From NCBI RefSeq assembly GCF_000332335.1, contig NZ_KB235948.1, positions 389,033 to 453,032 of the forward strand: a DNA stretch of 64,000 nucleotides. Direction: 5' to 3'. The DNA comes from Kamptonema formosum PCC 10802. GTDB taxonomy: Bacteria > Cyanobacteriota > Cyanobacteriia > Cyanobacteriales > Oscillatoriaceae. Positions 45,594 through 54,234 of this stretch are shown one piece after another. The notes under the pieces were generated by a model. That model was not told where the DNA came from, did no database searches, and saw only the letters and a program-made list of their open reading frames with translations. The position numbers and the translations under genes are program-made. Numbering within the stretch: position 1 is the first letter of the stretch; every line of letters begins with the position of its first letter.

Positions 45594-47240
45594 ATGAAAC
45601 AGTGGCACCGGCTCGGACAATTGCTCTGCTCGCTGTGTGTTTGCGGCTTGCTGCTCGCCACCTGCACTCTGCTGCCGGCACCTGAGGGGCACAATGCCGG
45701 CACAGATCGCATCACCATTGGCACTACCTTGAAAGTTCGCACCCTTGACCCAGCTGACGCCTACGAACACGGGTCGAGCTTGTGGATTAATAATCTGGGC
45801 GACCGGCTCTACAGCTACGAGACAGGCACAACCGAGCTGAAACCCCAACTGGCCACAGCCTTGCCGAAAATTAGCAAAGATGGCCTGACTTATACTATCC
45901 CCCTGCGCACCGGCGTTCTCTTCCACGACGGAACTCCCTTCAACGCCGAGGCGATGGCCTTTTCCCTGCGCCGGTTTGTGGCAAACAAGGGCAACCCTTC
46001 CCAGTTGCTGGCGGAAACCGTGGAATCCGTCAGCGCCACCGGCGAGTACGAACTCACCATTCAGCTAAAAAAACCCTTCGCGGCCTTTCCCGCCCTCTTG
46101 ACATTTTTCGGAACTTGTGCTATATCTCCCCAAGCCTACGAGATAGGTGTCGGCAAATTCAAGCCAGACACCTTTACCGGCACCGGCCCCTACAAATTGG
46201 CCAAATATGGCCCTGATTCCCTGAAATTGGACGTTTTTGAGGAATACTGGGGCGAAAAGCCGGCCAACGGGGGGGTAGACGTTCAAATCTTCAGCAGCGC
46301 GGCTAACCTGTACAGCGCCTTTCGCGCCGGTGCGGTGGATATCGCCTACCAAGACCTCGACCCAGAGCAGATTAGCAGCCTGGAGCAAATGGCACCGGCA
46401 CAGGGGTGGGGTGCGATCGCAGCCACCGGCAATTATGCCAGCTACTGGGTGCTCAACACCAGCAAGCCGCCTTTGAACAGCCCGGATGTCCGGCGGGCGC
46501 TGGCGGCATTTACCGATCGCCCCTTACTGGTGGAGCGGGTGCTGAAAAAGCAAGCCGAACCGCTCTACAGCCAGATTCCCACCACCTTTGACGTTTCTGT
46601 GCCGGCGTTCAAACAGCGGTACGGGGATGGGGGTGCCGGCAAAGCTAGAGAACTGCTGCGAAAAGCGGGATATACCAAAGACCGCCCCCTGAAAATAGAA
46701 ATCTGGCACGCTTCCGACGCACCCGTCCGGGGTTTGGTGGCCAGCACCCTGAAAGCCTTGGCGCAGCAGCGCCTCGATGGAGCCCTGCAGCTGGAAATCA
46801 GGAGCGTCGAGTCCACCACCGCTTTTGACAATTTGGAAAAAGGCATCTACCAGACATTTTTGCTCGGCTGGTATGCAGACTTTTTCGACGCCGACAACTA
46901 CGTCCAGCCGTTTCTCGACTGTTCCAAAGGCTCGCCAAAGGACGGCTGCAAGTCTGGGAGCAGCCAAATGCTGGGTTCATTCTACTACAGCGAGCGAGCC
47001 AACGAGCTGATTGACCGAGAGCGAAAAGAGCAAGACCCCCGAGCTCGCAAGGCAATTTTTGGCCAACTTCAGGAGTTGAGCGCCGAGGATGTCCCCTACA
47101 TTCCCCTGTGGCAGAACATCGATTACGCTTTTGCCCAGAAAGGCGTCACCGGCGTGCGGGTAGATCCCACCCAGCAGCTTCCCCTGCCGGCAATTCGCCG
47201 CAGTCGGGGCGTCCCGCCTGTCGAGAAAAACCGCAATTAG
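45594..47240 (+). CDS. ABC transporter substrate-binding lipoprotein, family 5 (peptide/nickel type), copy 1
   Basis: About 548 residues; start ATG 45594 (MKQWHRLGQLLCSLCVCGLL) with a lipoprotein-like signal ending LLLATC. The mature protein follows the SBP_bac_5 pattern: TLDPADAYEHGSSLWINNLG, then VLFHDGTPFNAEAMAFSLRR and GTGPYKLAKYG. Family members bind oligopeptides, nickel, opines or glutathione. The next gene encodes a close paralogue (aligned along the full length, with many shared blocks such as LDVFEEYWGEKPAN/LDVFEGYWGEKPAN). The pair precedes a DppB-type permease, so all three probably form one import system with two alternative receptors. A GGACAGGCG hairpin follows six bases after the stop. 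Confidence 0.9.
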   Translation: MKQWHRLGQLLCSLCVCGLLLATCTLLPAPEGHNAGTDRITIGTTLKVRTLDPADAYEHGSSLWINNLGDRLYSYETGTTELKPQLATALPKISKDGLTYTIPLRTGVLFHDGTPFNAEAMAFSLRRFVANKGNPSQLLAETVESVSATGEYELTIQLKKPFAAFPALLTFFGTCAISPQAYEIGVGKFKPDTFTGTGPYKLAKYGPDSLKLDVFEEYWGEKPANGGVDVQIFSSAANLYSAFRAGAVDIAYQDLDPEQISSLEQMAPAQGWGAIAATGNYASYWVLNTSKPPLNSPDVRRALAAFTDRPLLVERVLKKQAEPLYSQIPTTFDVSVPAFKQRYGDGGAGKARELLRKAGYTKDRPLKIEIWHASDAPVRGLVASTLKALAQQRLDGALQLEIRSVESTTAFDNLEKGIYQTFLLGWYADFFDADNYVQPFLDCSKGSPKDGCKSGSSQMLGSFYYSERANELIDRERKEQDPRARKAIFGQLQELSAEDVPYIPLWQNIDYAFAQKGVTGVRVDPTQQLPLPAIRRSRGVPPVEKNRN

Positions 47241-47712
47241 GCGTAGGACAGGCGTCCCGCCTGTCCTTCCCCCTTGGGGGAACGCACCCTACTTTGGCAG
47301 ATATAAGCTTTTAGGCTTTTAATCTTCCTATCTGCCCAAAGGAGGCAGTCGCTTCGGAACGGCGCACACCGCCACCAATGAAAACTGGCTCCACCGCAAA
47401 GGAGCCGGTAGGGCTAAAGCCCAACTGCGAACCTTTTCAAGGCAGAGCCTCCAGGACGGCGTTCCCCGCCTGAGGCTGGGAACGAGGGATAATTAGGCGT
47501 AGGACAGGCGTCCCGCCTGTCGGGGAAAACCCCAGCTTGCAGGGCGCACCGCGACAGCGACAGATAAGAGCAACAAAAGCGCGGAACTGAGCTCTCGTCT
47601 CCCGAAGGGCGGTGGCGGATGGCGAAAGCTGATACCTAACAGCAGATAGCTGATAGATTCTTTATTGTCGCACTGTTTAGAATTCCGCAAGGGAGGCATT
47701 GGGTTGAGGGAA
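47241..47712. other. Spacer between the two binding-protein genes, filled with hairpin repeats
   Basis: GGACAGGCG (47246-47254) and CGCCTGTCC (47258-47266) form a hairpin directly after the first gene. 47300-47495 is a form of the GGCAGAGCCTCC / CTGAGGCTGGGAACGAGGGA repeat. A second GGACAGGCG hairpin follows at about 47503. AGGGAGG at 47689 is the ribosome site of the next gene. Confidence 0.6.
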
Positions 47713-49362
47713 ATGTTGCACAAGTATGCCGCAAGGTTAAACAGCCGCCGGTGGCGGTTGATGGGAAAATTCCTCAGTTTGTTCAGTTTGTGCTGTTTTT
47801 TGGCCGTTAGCTGCGGTCAGCGACCTGCAGCCCCACCGGCAGCCACCGGCGGCGAACCCGGTCGCGTTATTATTGGCATGACCTCAAAGCTGCGGACGCT
47901 AGACCCGGCTGACGCTTACGAGGTCGCTTCCGGCACCCTGCTGTACAATCTGGGCGATCGCTTGTACACTTACAAGGCGGGAAGCACCGAGCTCGAACCC
48001 CAGCTGGCGACGGCGCTGCCCACAATCAGTGACGATCGCTTGACTTACACTATCCCCCTGCGTCAGGGTGTCACTTTTCACGACGGAACTCCATTTAACG
48101 CCAAAGCGATGGAGTTTTCCCTGAAGCGGTTTATGGAAAACGGCGGCAACCCCTCATCGCTGCTGGCAAACGTGGCATCTGTGGGGGCGACGGGCGAGTA
48201 CGAGCTAACTGTTAAGCTGAAAAAGCCCTTTGCTGCTTTTACGTCAGTCTTGACATATCCGTCAATTTGTGCTGTGTCGCCGAAAGCTTATGAAATTGGC
48301 AAGGGGAAATTCAAGCCGGACAGTTTTGTGGGCACCGGCCCGTACAAACTCGCCAAATATGGGACGGATTCTATCAAATTAGATGTGTTTGAGGGGTACT
48401 GGGGCGAGAAGCCGGCGAACAAAGGGGTGGATATTCAAATCCTGAGCAGTTCATCTAATTTATACAGTTCCTTCAAGACTGGCGCGGTGGATATTGCTTA
48501 CCAGAGTCTGGATTTGGATCAGGTGGGGGATTTGCAAAAGCAAGCGGCTTCTGCCGGCTGGCAAGTGTTTTCGGAGCGCAGTAATGGGATTTCCTACTTG
48601 ACGATTAATATGAAGGACAAGCCGCTGGACAGTCTGCCGGTGCGGCAGGCGATCGCAGCGATGGTGGACCGCCCCTTGCTGCAAGAGCGGGTGTTCCGGG
48701 GGCAGATAGAGCCGCTGTACAGTCTGGTGCCGGCAACGCTGACTGATGTCTACAAGCCGGTGTTTAAGGATCAGTACGGGGATGGCAATGCGGCGAAAGC
48801 CCTAGAAGCGCTCTCGCAAGCCGGTTATTCTAAAGACAAGCCGGTGAAACTGGAGCTCTGGTATCGCTCTAACCTCGCCAGCAACAGTCAAGCGGCGCAA
48901 ACGCTGAAAGCAGTTGTCCAGCAGAAATTGGGCGGGGCGATGGAACTGGAGCTGCAAGGTGTGGAGTCGGCGACGGCTTACGAAAATCTGGATAAAGGCG
49001 TTTACCAGATGTTTATTCTGGATTGGAGTCCGGACTTTTTGGATGCGGATAACTACATTCAGCCGTTCATGAGTTGCGAGAAAGGTTCCGCAGCCACCGG
49101 CTGTGAGGAAGGGGAAACCAAGCTGCAAGGTTCGTTTTACTATAGCGAGCGCGTCAACGAGCTGATTGACAAGCAGCGACAGGAGCAAAACCCCGAAGTT
49201 CGCAAGCAAATCTTTAGTGAGCTTCAGGATATTCTCGGGAAAGATGTGCCTTTCATTCCGCTGTGGCAAGGCAAAGAGTACCTGTTCGCTCAGAAAGGCT
49301 TGCAGGGAGTTCGCTTGGAGCCAACCCAGAGAGTTCCTTTCTGGACAATCCAGAAGGCTTAA
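47713..49362 (+). CDS. ABC transporter substrate-binding lipoprotein, family 5, copy 2
   Basis: About 549 residues; possible starts are TTG 47704 (eight bases after GGGAGG), ATG 47713 or ATG 47761. The lipobox is clear (LCCFLAVSC, acylated Cys). Mature protein: KLRTLDPADAYEVASGTLLY, VTFHDGTPFNAKAMEFSLKR, GTGPYKLAKYGTDSIKLDVF and DWSPDFLDADNYIQPFMSCE. It shares this last block, including a Cys in each, with copy 1 (DFFDADNYVQPFLDCSKG). Both copies therefore derive from a duplication, and retaining both suggests different ligands. It is followed by the permease gene after a palindrome repeat. Confidence 0.9.
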   Translation: MLHKYAARLNSRRWRLMGKFLSLFSLCCFLAVSCGQRPAAPPAATGGEPGRVIIGMTSKLRTLDPADAYEVASGTLLYNLGDRLYTYKAGSTELEPQLATALPTISDDRLTYTIPLRQGVTFHDGTPFNAKAMEFSLKRFMENGGNPSSLLANVASVGATGEYELTVKLKKPFAAFTSVLTYPSICAVSPKAYEIGKGKFKPDSFVGTGPYKLAKYGTDSIKLDVFEGYWGEKPANKGVDIQILSSSSNLYSSFKTGAVDIAYQSLDLDQVGDLQKQAASAGWQVFSERSNGISYLTINMKDKPLDSLPVRQAIAAMVDRPLLQERVFRGQIEPLYSLVPATLTDVYKPVFKDQYGDGNAAKALEALSQAGYSKDKPVKLELWYRSNLASNSQAAQTLKAVVQQKLGGAMELELQGVESATAYENLDKGVYQMFILDWSPDFLDADNYIQPFMSCEKGSAATGCEEGETKLQGSFYYSERVNELIDKQRQEQNPEVRKQIFSELQDILGKDVPFIPLWQGKEYLFAQKGLQGVRLEPTQRVPFWTIQKA

Positions 49363-49393
49363 CTATCTGTGATGGCAACCTGATGCGAGTGCC

Positions 49394-49426
49394 AGAAACC
49401 CGGTTTCTTAAAGAAACCGGGTTTCT
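49394..49426. repeat. Palindrome repeat between binding protein and permease genes
   Basis: AGAAACCCGGTTTCTT, A, AAGAAACCGGGTTTCT, 31 bases past the stop of the second binding protein. It lies inside a probable operon, where it could reduce permease expression relative to the binding proteins. 49452-49500 adds GGAGGCGGAGCCTC and GCTCCCTGGC/GCCAGGGAGC hairpins. Confidence 0.8.
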
Positions 49427-49534
49427 TCACCTCGATCTCAGGCAATCGAAAGGAGGCGGAGCCTCGTAACTTTCGCTCCCTGGCTCCGCCAGGGAGCGAG
49501 ACAATTAGCGATTAACCCTTAGCAATTAGGCTCG

Positions 49535-50560
49535 ATGTCACGTTCTAAAGCGCTACAATATTATATCAGCATCCGTCTGCTCCTAGCACCGTTAATGCTG
49601 TGGACAATTACCACTGTGGTGTTTTTGCTCTTGCGGGCGACTCCGGGCGACCCAGTGGATGCGATTCTAGGCCCGAAAGCGCCGCAAGAGGTGAAAGATG
49701 CTCTGCGAGAGCAATTGGGTTTGGGGGGTCCGCTGTGGCTGCAGTATCTCAATTACATGGGAAAATTGCTGAGTTTTGACTTGGGAACTTCCCTCACCAG
49801 TCGCGGACAAAAGGTGTGGGATATTATCCAGGCTTATTTTCCAGCGACGGTGGAATTGGCGATTTTTAGTATGGTGGTGGCGCTGGTTGTGGGGGTTGGC
49901 GTCGGGATGATGTCTGCTTCGCGCCCGAATACGGCGTGGGATGCCGGTGGGCGCTTATTTGGCATTATCACTTACGCCGTTCCCGCGTTTTGGGTGGGGA
50001 TGCTGCTGCAGCTCATTTTTGCGGTGCAGCTGCGTTTGTTTCCCCTGGGAACGCGCTTTCCGCTGTCGCAACCGGCACCCCAGCCTATCACGGGACTATA
50101 CACGATTGACAGTTTGCTGAGCGGCAATTTCGGTCAGTTTTTCACTGCAGCGCACCATTTAGCTTTGCCCTGTCTGACGCTGGGGATTCTGATCAGCGGT
50201 ATTTTCGAGCGGATTGTGCGGGTGAACCTCAAGCAAACCCTGCAAGCGGATTATGTGGAGGCGGCGCGCGCCAGGGGCGTTCCGGAATTCCGCATTTTGG
50301 TGGCTCACGCGCTGAAAAACGCTCTGATTCCGGTGATTACGGTGCTGGGGCTGACTTTGGCGTCGCTTTTGGGCGGGGCGATTTTGACGGAAGTGACGTT
50401 TTCTTGGCCCGGACTGGCGAACCGGCTCTACGAGGCGATTTCTTTGCGGGATTACCCGACTGTGCAGGGAATTGTGGTGTTTTTTGCGGCAATTGTGGTG
50501 ATGGCTAGCATTGCGATCGATATTCTCAACGCCTACATCGATCCGCGAATTCGGTATTGA
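49535..50560 (+). CDS. ABC transporter permease, DppB/OppB type
   Basis: A 341-residue membrane protein with six predicted helices and the family N-terminus (LLLAPLMLWTITTVVFLLLR, ATPGDPVDAILGPKAPQEV). The EAA loop that contacts the ATPase is EAARARGVPEFRILVAHALK followed by NALIPVITVLG, and the C-terminus ends AIDILNAYIDPRIRY. A functional importer also needs a DppC permease and one or two ATPases; none is in the window. Either they are elsewhere in the genome or the array downstream marks a rearrangement. Substrate is probably a peptide or similar, inferred from the binding proteins. Confidence 0.92.
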   Translation: MSRSKALQYYISIRLLLAPLMLWTITTVVFLLLRATPGDPVDAILGPKAPQEVKDALREQLGLGGPLWLQYLNYMGKLLSFDLGTSLTSRGQKVWDIIQAYFPATVELAIFSMVVALVVGVGVGMMSASRPNTAWDAGGRLFGIITYAVPAFWVGMLLQLIFAVQLRLFPLGTRFPLSQPAPQPITGLYTIDSLLSGNFGQFFTAAHHLALPCLTLGILISGIFERIVRVNLKQTLQADYVEAARARGVPEFRILVAHALKNALIPVITVLGLTLASLLGGAILTEVTFSWPGLANRLYEAISLRDYPTVQGIVVFFAAIVVMASIAIDILNAYIDPRIRY

Positions 50561-51299
50561 TATCCAGAAACCGGGTTTCTGCGACAACTTTTGCCCGCCG
50601 CCGAAAGATTAATTCAGAAACCCGGTTTCTCAGCGCCCGCCAGAGGCCAGAAACCGGGTTTCTGCGACAACTTTTGTCTCCCCCCGATAGATTTATTCAG
50701 AAACCCGGTTTCTCAGCCCCCTCAGCCCCCACTGGGTTTCTGCTACAGCATGGGCATCCCCCTTGCGATAGATTTATTCAGAAACCCGGTTTCTCAGCTC
50801 CCCACCCGCACCCAGAAACCGGGTTTCTGCGACAGCTTTTGTCTGCCGCCGAAACATTGATTCAGAAACCCGGTTTCTCAGCCCCTAACCAGAAGCCAGA
50901 AACTGGGTTCCACCGGCACTCCCCCTCTCCCCAAAGTGCGGGCGCGGAGCAGGTGACGGAGTATTTCTAGGTTAATCAACTGTTGGGACAGGCCGTTCCG
51001 TGCGGGCGCGTAAGCGCGACGCCTGTCCTACGTCCTAACCTCAGTGCGTTCCCGGGGGGAACGCTACGACTTGACAAATGTATGGGAAGGTGGCATGATA
51101 TTACTTGCTGGATCTCCACGCTCTATTGAGGGTGAGTTGGGTAAGCCGAACGGGCACAGCGTGGGGAACCTTTTCGCGAACAGAGCTGATTCAGGGTGTC
51201 TCAAATTTCAAACTCGTAATTTGGGCCGGCAGAGCGGTGACGCTCGTCCTGTTTGAAGTTCTGCGAGACTTAACTATATTTAGATTTCAGGAGAGAGCA
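50561..51299. other. Spacer between permease and vWA gene
   Basis: About 740 bases. The first half is the palindrome array. 51000-51040 is the GGACAGG..CGCCTGTCCTACGTCCTAACC repeat with an insertion, followed by the GTGCGTTCCCGGGGGGAACG hairpin. The upstream frame of the vWA gene (51105-51299) has no family features. Confidence 0.6.
50566..50915. repeat. Tandem array of the GAAACCCGGTTTC palindrome (four to five units)
   Basis: Unit: CCAGAAACCGGGTTTCTGCG, then ACAACTTTTGTCTGCCGCCG, then GATAGATTTATTCAGAAACC and CGGTTTCTCAGC, about 75-90 bases. Copies start near 50566, 50650, 50735 (left arm eroded), 50810 and 50890 (partial). Unlike the single copies elsewhere, the two arms are separated by about 45 bases of conserved sequence. 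An open frame crosses the array (50557-50970) and encodes repeats of FIQKPGFSAP and PETGFLRQLL; it is almost certainly a by-product. Confidence 0.85.
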
Positions 51300-53294
51300 G
51301 TGTCCTCAATTACCATCACGCCAAATACAGAGTCAGTCATCCTCTCAGAAGGAGAAGTTGTTGAGCGCGTAGCCAAGGTCTATGTCCCCAAGCCGACCCC
51401 AATCCCCCAAATCGACGTTTATTTTTTGGCCGACACAACCGGCAGCATGGGGTCGATCATCAACAGCGTTAAGTCGGGGATAAACCAGATATTAAATGGC
51501 TTCCGTTCGGAGATCGATATTTGCTTCGGTGTGGGCGATTATAAGGATTTTAATAGCAAAGATCCCTACGCCTTTAACCACCGGCAGAGCCTCACGGCAG
51601 ATAAATCCCTGGTGACTGCAGCGATTAATGCTTTGAGCGCTGCAGGCGGGGAGGATGGCAGCGAAGGCCAGCTGTACGCGCTCGACCAGCTGGCGCAGCC
51701 TGCCGGTGGCTCAATTGGCTGGCGGCAGAATTCCAAGCGCCTCATCGTTTGGTTTGGCGACGCACCGGGACACGACCCGATTTGCAGAGCAATGTCACCG
51801 CTGCTGACTGCCGATATTACGGAAGCCTCTCTGACGGCGAAGCTGGTTGCTGAGAAAATCTTGATCATCGCCATCAGCACCACGACGAGTTACCCGCAAG
51901 GGCTGGATGACGATCCAAACGCACAGGTGGCGAATTACCAAGGACTATGCCCTATTGGTGGGAGTCGCGGTCAGGCGACGCGCCTGACTCAGGCGACGCG
52001 CGGGGTCCACTTCACAGGAATTGACGCCAACCGGATTGTTAATCAGATTATTACGTCGGTGGAAACGGTAATGTCTGCGATTAACAATCTGACGCTGGTT
52101 CCCAGTAAGGATCTGGCTCCCTTTGTTGCGTCGATTTCGCCGGCAGGCGGATATGGCCCGCTGGAGACGACGAAGGAACACTACCTCGACTTTACTGTGC
52201 GCTACACCGGCAAGAAGTCGGATCTGGAAAAGAAATTGAGTTTCCAGGGGACGATCGATGTGGTCGGTGATGGTGCGGTGATGGCGAAGCAAGATGTCAC
52301 GATCGGGCGGCGGAAAGTGCCGGTCGAGTTTAAGGTGGAATCTGCCGGTGCGGACTGCGGAAATTTTGCCCGCATTCTCAAGTCGGGAGAGGAAATCAAC
52401 TTTGGCCCCTACACGCGCGGCTTGAATGTGGCTGTTTTTGATGAAATTACAGGTCAGCTGCTGGTTAGCACCGCGTTCGACACGTTTATCGCCGCTAATT
52501 GCCGGAGCTTTGCTAACTTCATTGAAAGTCTTCCCGCTGGGCGAATTGTGGCGATTGGCGTTAAGGATGAAGCCAGTTACAATTTGCTGTCAGACCCAAG
52601 TATTGCACCGACTGTCTCGCAAGCGTTTCAATCGATTGGCAGCATTAAATTCCCAACGCTGACATACCGAGCTTCTTGGGCGCTAATCGGGCAAAAAGGC
52701 AGTGCGCCGGGAACCGCCGTCGAAGAGATATCTCCTGTCTCAGCGGTGAGTGTGACTCGTTCGTTTGAAGTGACGCCTTTAATCCCGCTGACCCCGGTGG
52801 TGGTGGCGACTTCCGCTACCCAAGACCATCACGGAGAGCCGGTGGGAATTAGCGTCAATGGCACAAAGGTGGAGATTGCCGGTGGCTATCAGGCGGGACT
52901 GAATGTGGCGGTTGTTGATGAGGTCAGCGGCGCTGTGGTTTCGAGTCGCGCTTTTGATGTCTTTGCCAATCCTGCGGCGGCGAATGAGTTTGTGCAGCTG
53001 GTTGACAGTCTGCCGGCGAAACGAATCGTGGCGATTGTGATGAAAGAAGGGAACAAAAATTCCCCCAACAGCAACCCATTTCCAGAGTCTGTCAAAACAG
53101 CTTGTATGAGTCTGGGTTCTTTGCGGGTGCACTATGTTTGGGAGCAAGGAATCTGGGCGATGGTGGGCGCGAAAGGCGCTGCGGTTGGCACGGCTCGCGA
53201 AAATATGGACAACAGCTATCACTATTACGTTACCTACGGTTGGGGTTTCGTGCTGGGGGCTGGTGTTTCTGTCCGCTCCTGCGGCTCTCTGTGA
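51300..53294 (+). CDS. von Willebrand A domain protein with two ILEI/FAM3-like domains
   Basis: A 664-residue protein; start GTG 51300 with AGGAGA six bases upstream. The vWA domain (about 38-245) has a complete MIDAS front: Asp45, Thr47 and Ser49 in YFLADTTGSMGSIINSVKSG, Thr in later strands, and KRLIVWFGDAPGHDP. An Ig-like segment follows (about 250-345). Two copies of a roughly 130-residue unit then appear (about 346-477 and 515-635): RGLNVAVFDEITGQLLVSTA, then FIESLPAGRIVAIGVKDEAS and RASWALIGQKGSAPGTAVEE. The second has GLNVAVVDEVSGAVVSSRAF, then SLPAKRIVAIVMKEG and GIWAMVGAKGAAVGTARE. This pattern matches the ILEI/PANDER (FAM3) fold known from animal secreted factors. No signal peptide. 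The role may be adhesion or metal-dependent binding. Confidence 0.78.
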   Translation: MSSITITPNTESVILSEGEVVERVAKVYVPKPTPIPQIDVYFLADTTGSMGSIINSVKSGINQILNGFRSEIDICFGVGDYKDFNSKDPYAFNHRQSLTADKSLVTAAINALSAAGGEDGSEGQLYALDQLAQPAGGSIGWRQNSKRLIVWFGDAPGHDPICRAMSPLLTADITEASLTAKLVAEKILIIAISTTTSYPQGLDDDPNAQVANYQGLCPIGGSRGQATRLTQATRGVHFTGIDANRIVNQIITSVETVMSAINNLTLVPSKDLAPFVASISPAGGYGPLETTKEHYLDFTVRYTGKKSDLEKKLSFQGTIDVVGDGAVMAKQDVTIGRRKVPVEFKVESAGADCGNFARILKSGEEINFGPYTRGLNVAVFDEITGQLLVSTAFDTFIAANCRSFANFIESLPAGRIVAIGVKDEASYNLLSDPSIAPTVSQAFQSIGSIKFPTLTYRASWALIGQKGSAPGTAVEEISPVSAVSVTRSFEVTPLIPLTPVVVATSATQDHHGEPVGISVNGTKVEIAGGYQAGLNVAVVDEVSGAVVSSRAFDVFANPAAANEFVQLVDSLPAKRIVAIVMKEGNKNSPNSNPFPESVKTACMSLGSLRVHYVWEQGIWAMVGAKGAAVGTARENMDNSYHYYVTYGWGFVLGAGVSVRSCGSL

Positions 53295-53556
53295 GCTGAA
53301 CTTTGATTTAGATTTTCCATAGTCTGGTTCTGGATTCCGGCATGAGCCACAGGCGAGACGCCTGTGGCTGCGTCCGCCGGCGCGGAGTTTTTGGGGGCAG
53401 GGGCGGGCGCGTTCATCCAGATGAACGCACTCCTGCAGCACCCCAAGCAGAAGGACAGCACACAAATGGGTAGCTCCCCCAGAGCGGTGCTGAAGCGCTT
53501 TAGATTTATAATAAAAACCTGACCGCTAAAAATTGATTTATAAAGGAACCGCGAAG

Positions 53557-54231
53557 ATGTCTGTCCAAGACGCGAAACAGCCCGATGTGGCACAACAGCT
53601 CTACCAGATCGCTCTGGCCAACTACGCTCAACACGTTGAGTCCAAGGGGTACTGCTTTACCACAGATTGGTTCGGTTTGAACACTCCTGTGTGGGAACAT
53701 TTTTTGCTCCGGTTTGCGAATGTTCCTGAACTCAGCGTCCTGGAAATCGGCAGCTGGGAGGGCCGGTCTACTTGCTGGCTCCTGGAGCGGATTCTCACGC
53801 ATGACTCTGCCAAGATTACCTGCATCGATACATTTGAGGGCAGCGTGGAACATGCGGAGATGGAAGAGAGCTATCTGAAGTCGGTGGGAGAGAGATTTGA
53901 TTTTAATATTGCCAAAACGGGTCACCCAGAAAAAGTTACAAAGATTGTGGGCATGTCTCAAGAGGCGATGCGACCCCTGCCTTTGAATGCTTATGATTTG
54001 ATCTATATTGATGGCTCTCACGCCGCCTGCGACGTGTTGCAAGATGCCGCGCTGGCTTGGGGGCTGCTGAAGGTGGGGGGGCTGATCATTTTTGACGATT
54101 ACGGTTGGCCTTACCCTCAAGATTACAACCACCCTAAAATGGCTATTGACGCTTTTTTGACCGTGTTCGGCAATAAGCTGAAGCTCCTGCATGTTGGGTA
54201 CCAGGTTTTCGTTGAAAGAACTTCTGCGTGA
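53557..54231 (+). CDS. Class I SAM-dependent methyltransferase
   Basis: A 224-residue protein with start ATG 53557 and AAGGAA upstream. Motif I is LSVLEIGSWEGRSTCWLLER, the acidic motif after beta-2 is KITCIDTFEGS, and motif III/IV is YDLIYIDGSHAACDVLQDAA followed by LIIFDDYGW. This matches the Methyltransf_24 / macrocin O-methyltransferase-like group, often acting on sugars or secondary metabolites. It stands between the vWA gene and the lectin-like trio, on the same strand but with long gaps. A functional link, such as methylating a glycan or peptide of that locus, is speculation. Confidence 0.85.
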   Translation: MSVQDAKQPDVAQQLYQIALANYAQHVESKGYCFTTDWFGLNTPVWEHFLLRFANVPELSVLEIGSWEGRSTCWLLERILTHDSAKITCIDTFEGSVEHAEMEESYLKSVGERFDFNIAKTGHPEKVTKIVGMSQEAMRPLPLNAYDLIYIDGSHAACDVLQDAALAWGLLKVGGLIIFDDYGWPYPQDYNHPKMAIDAFLTVFGNKLKLLHVGYQVFVERTSA

Positions 54232-54234
54232 CGG

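Noticed and set aside
50566-50915. Possible CRISPR array
   Set aside because: Repeat units are palindromic and spacers are conserved rather than unique; no cas genes are near.
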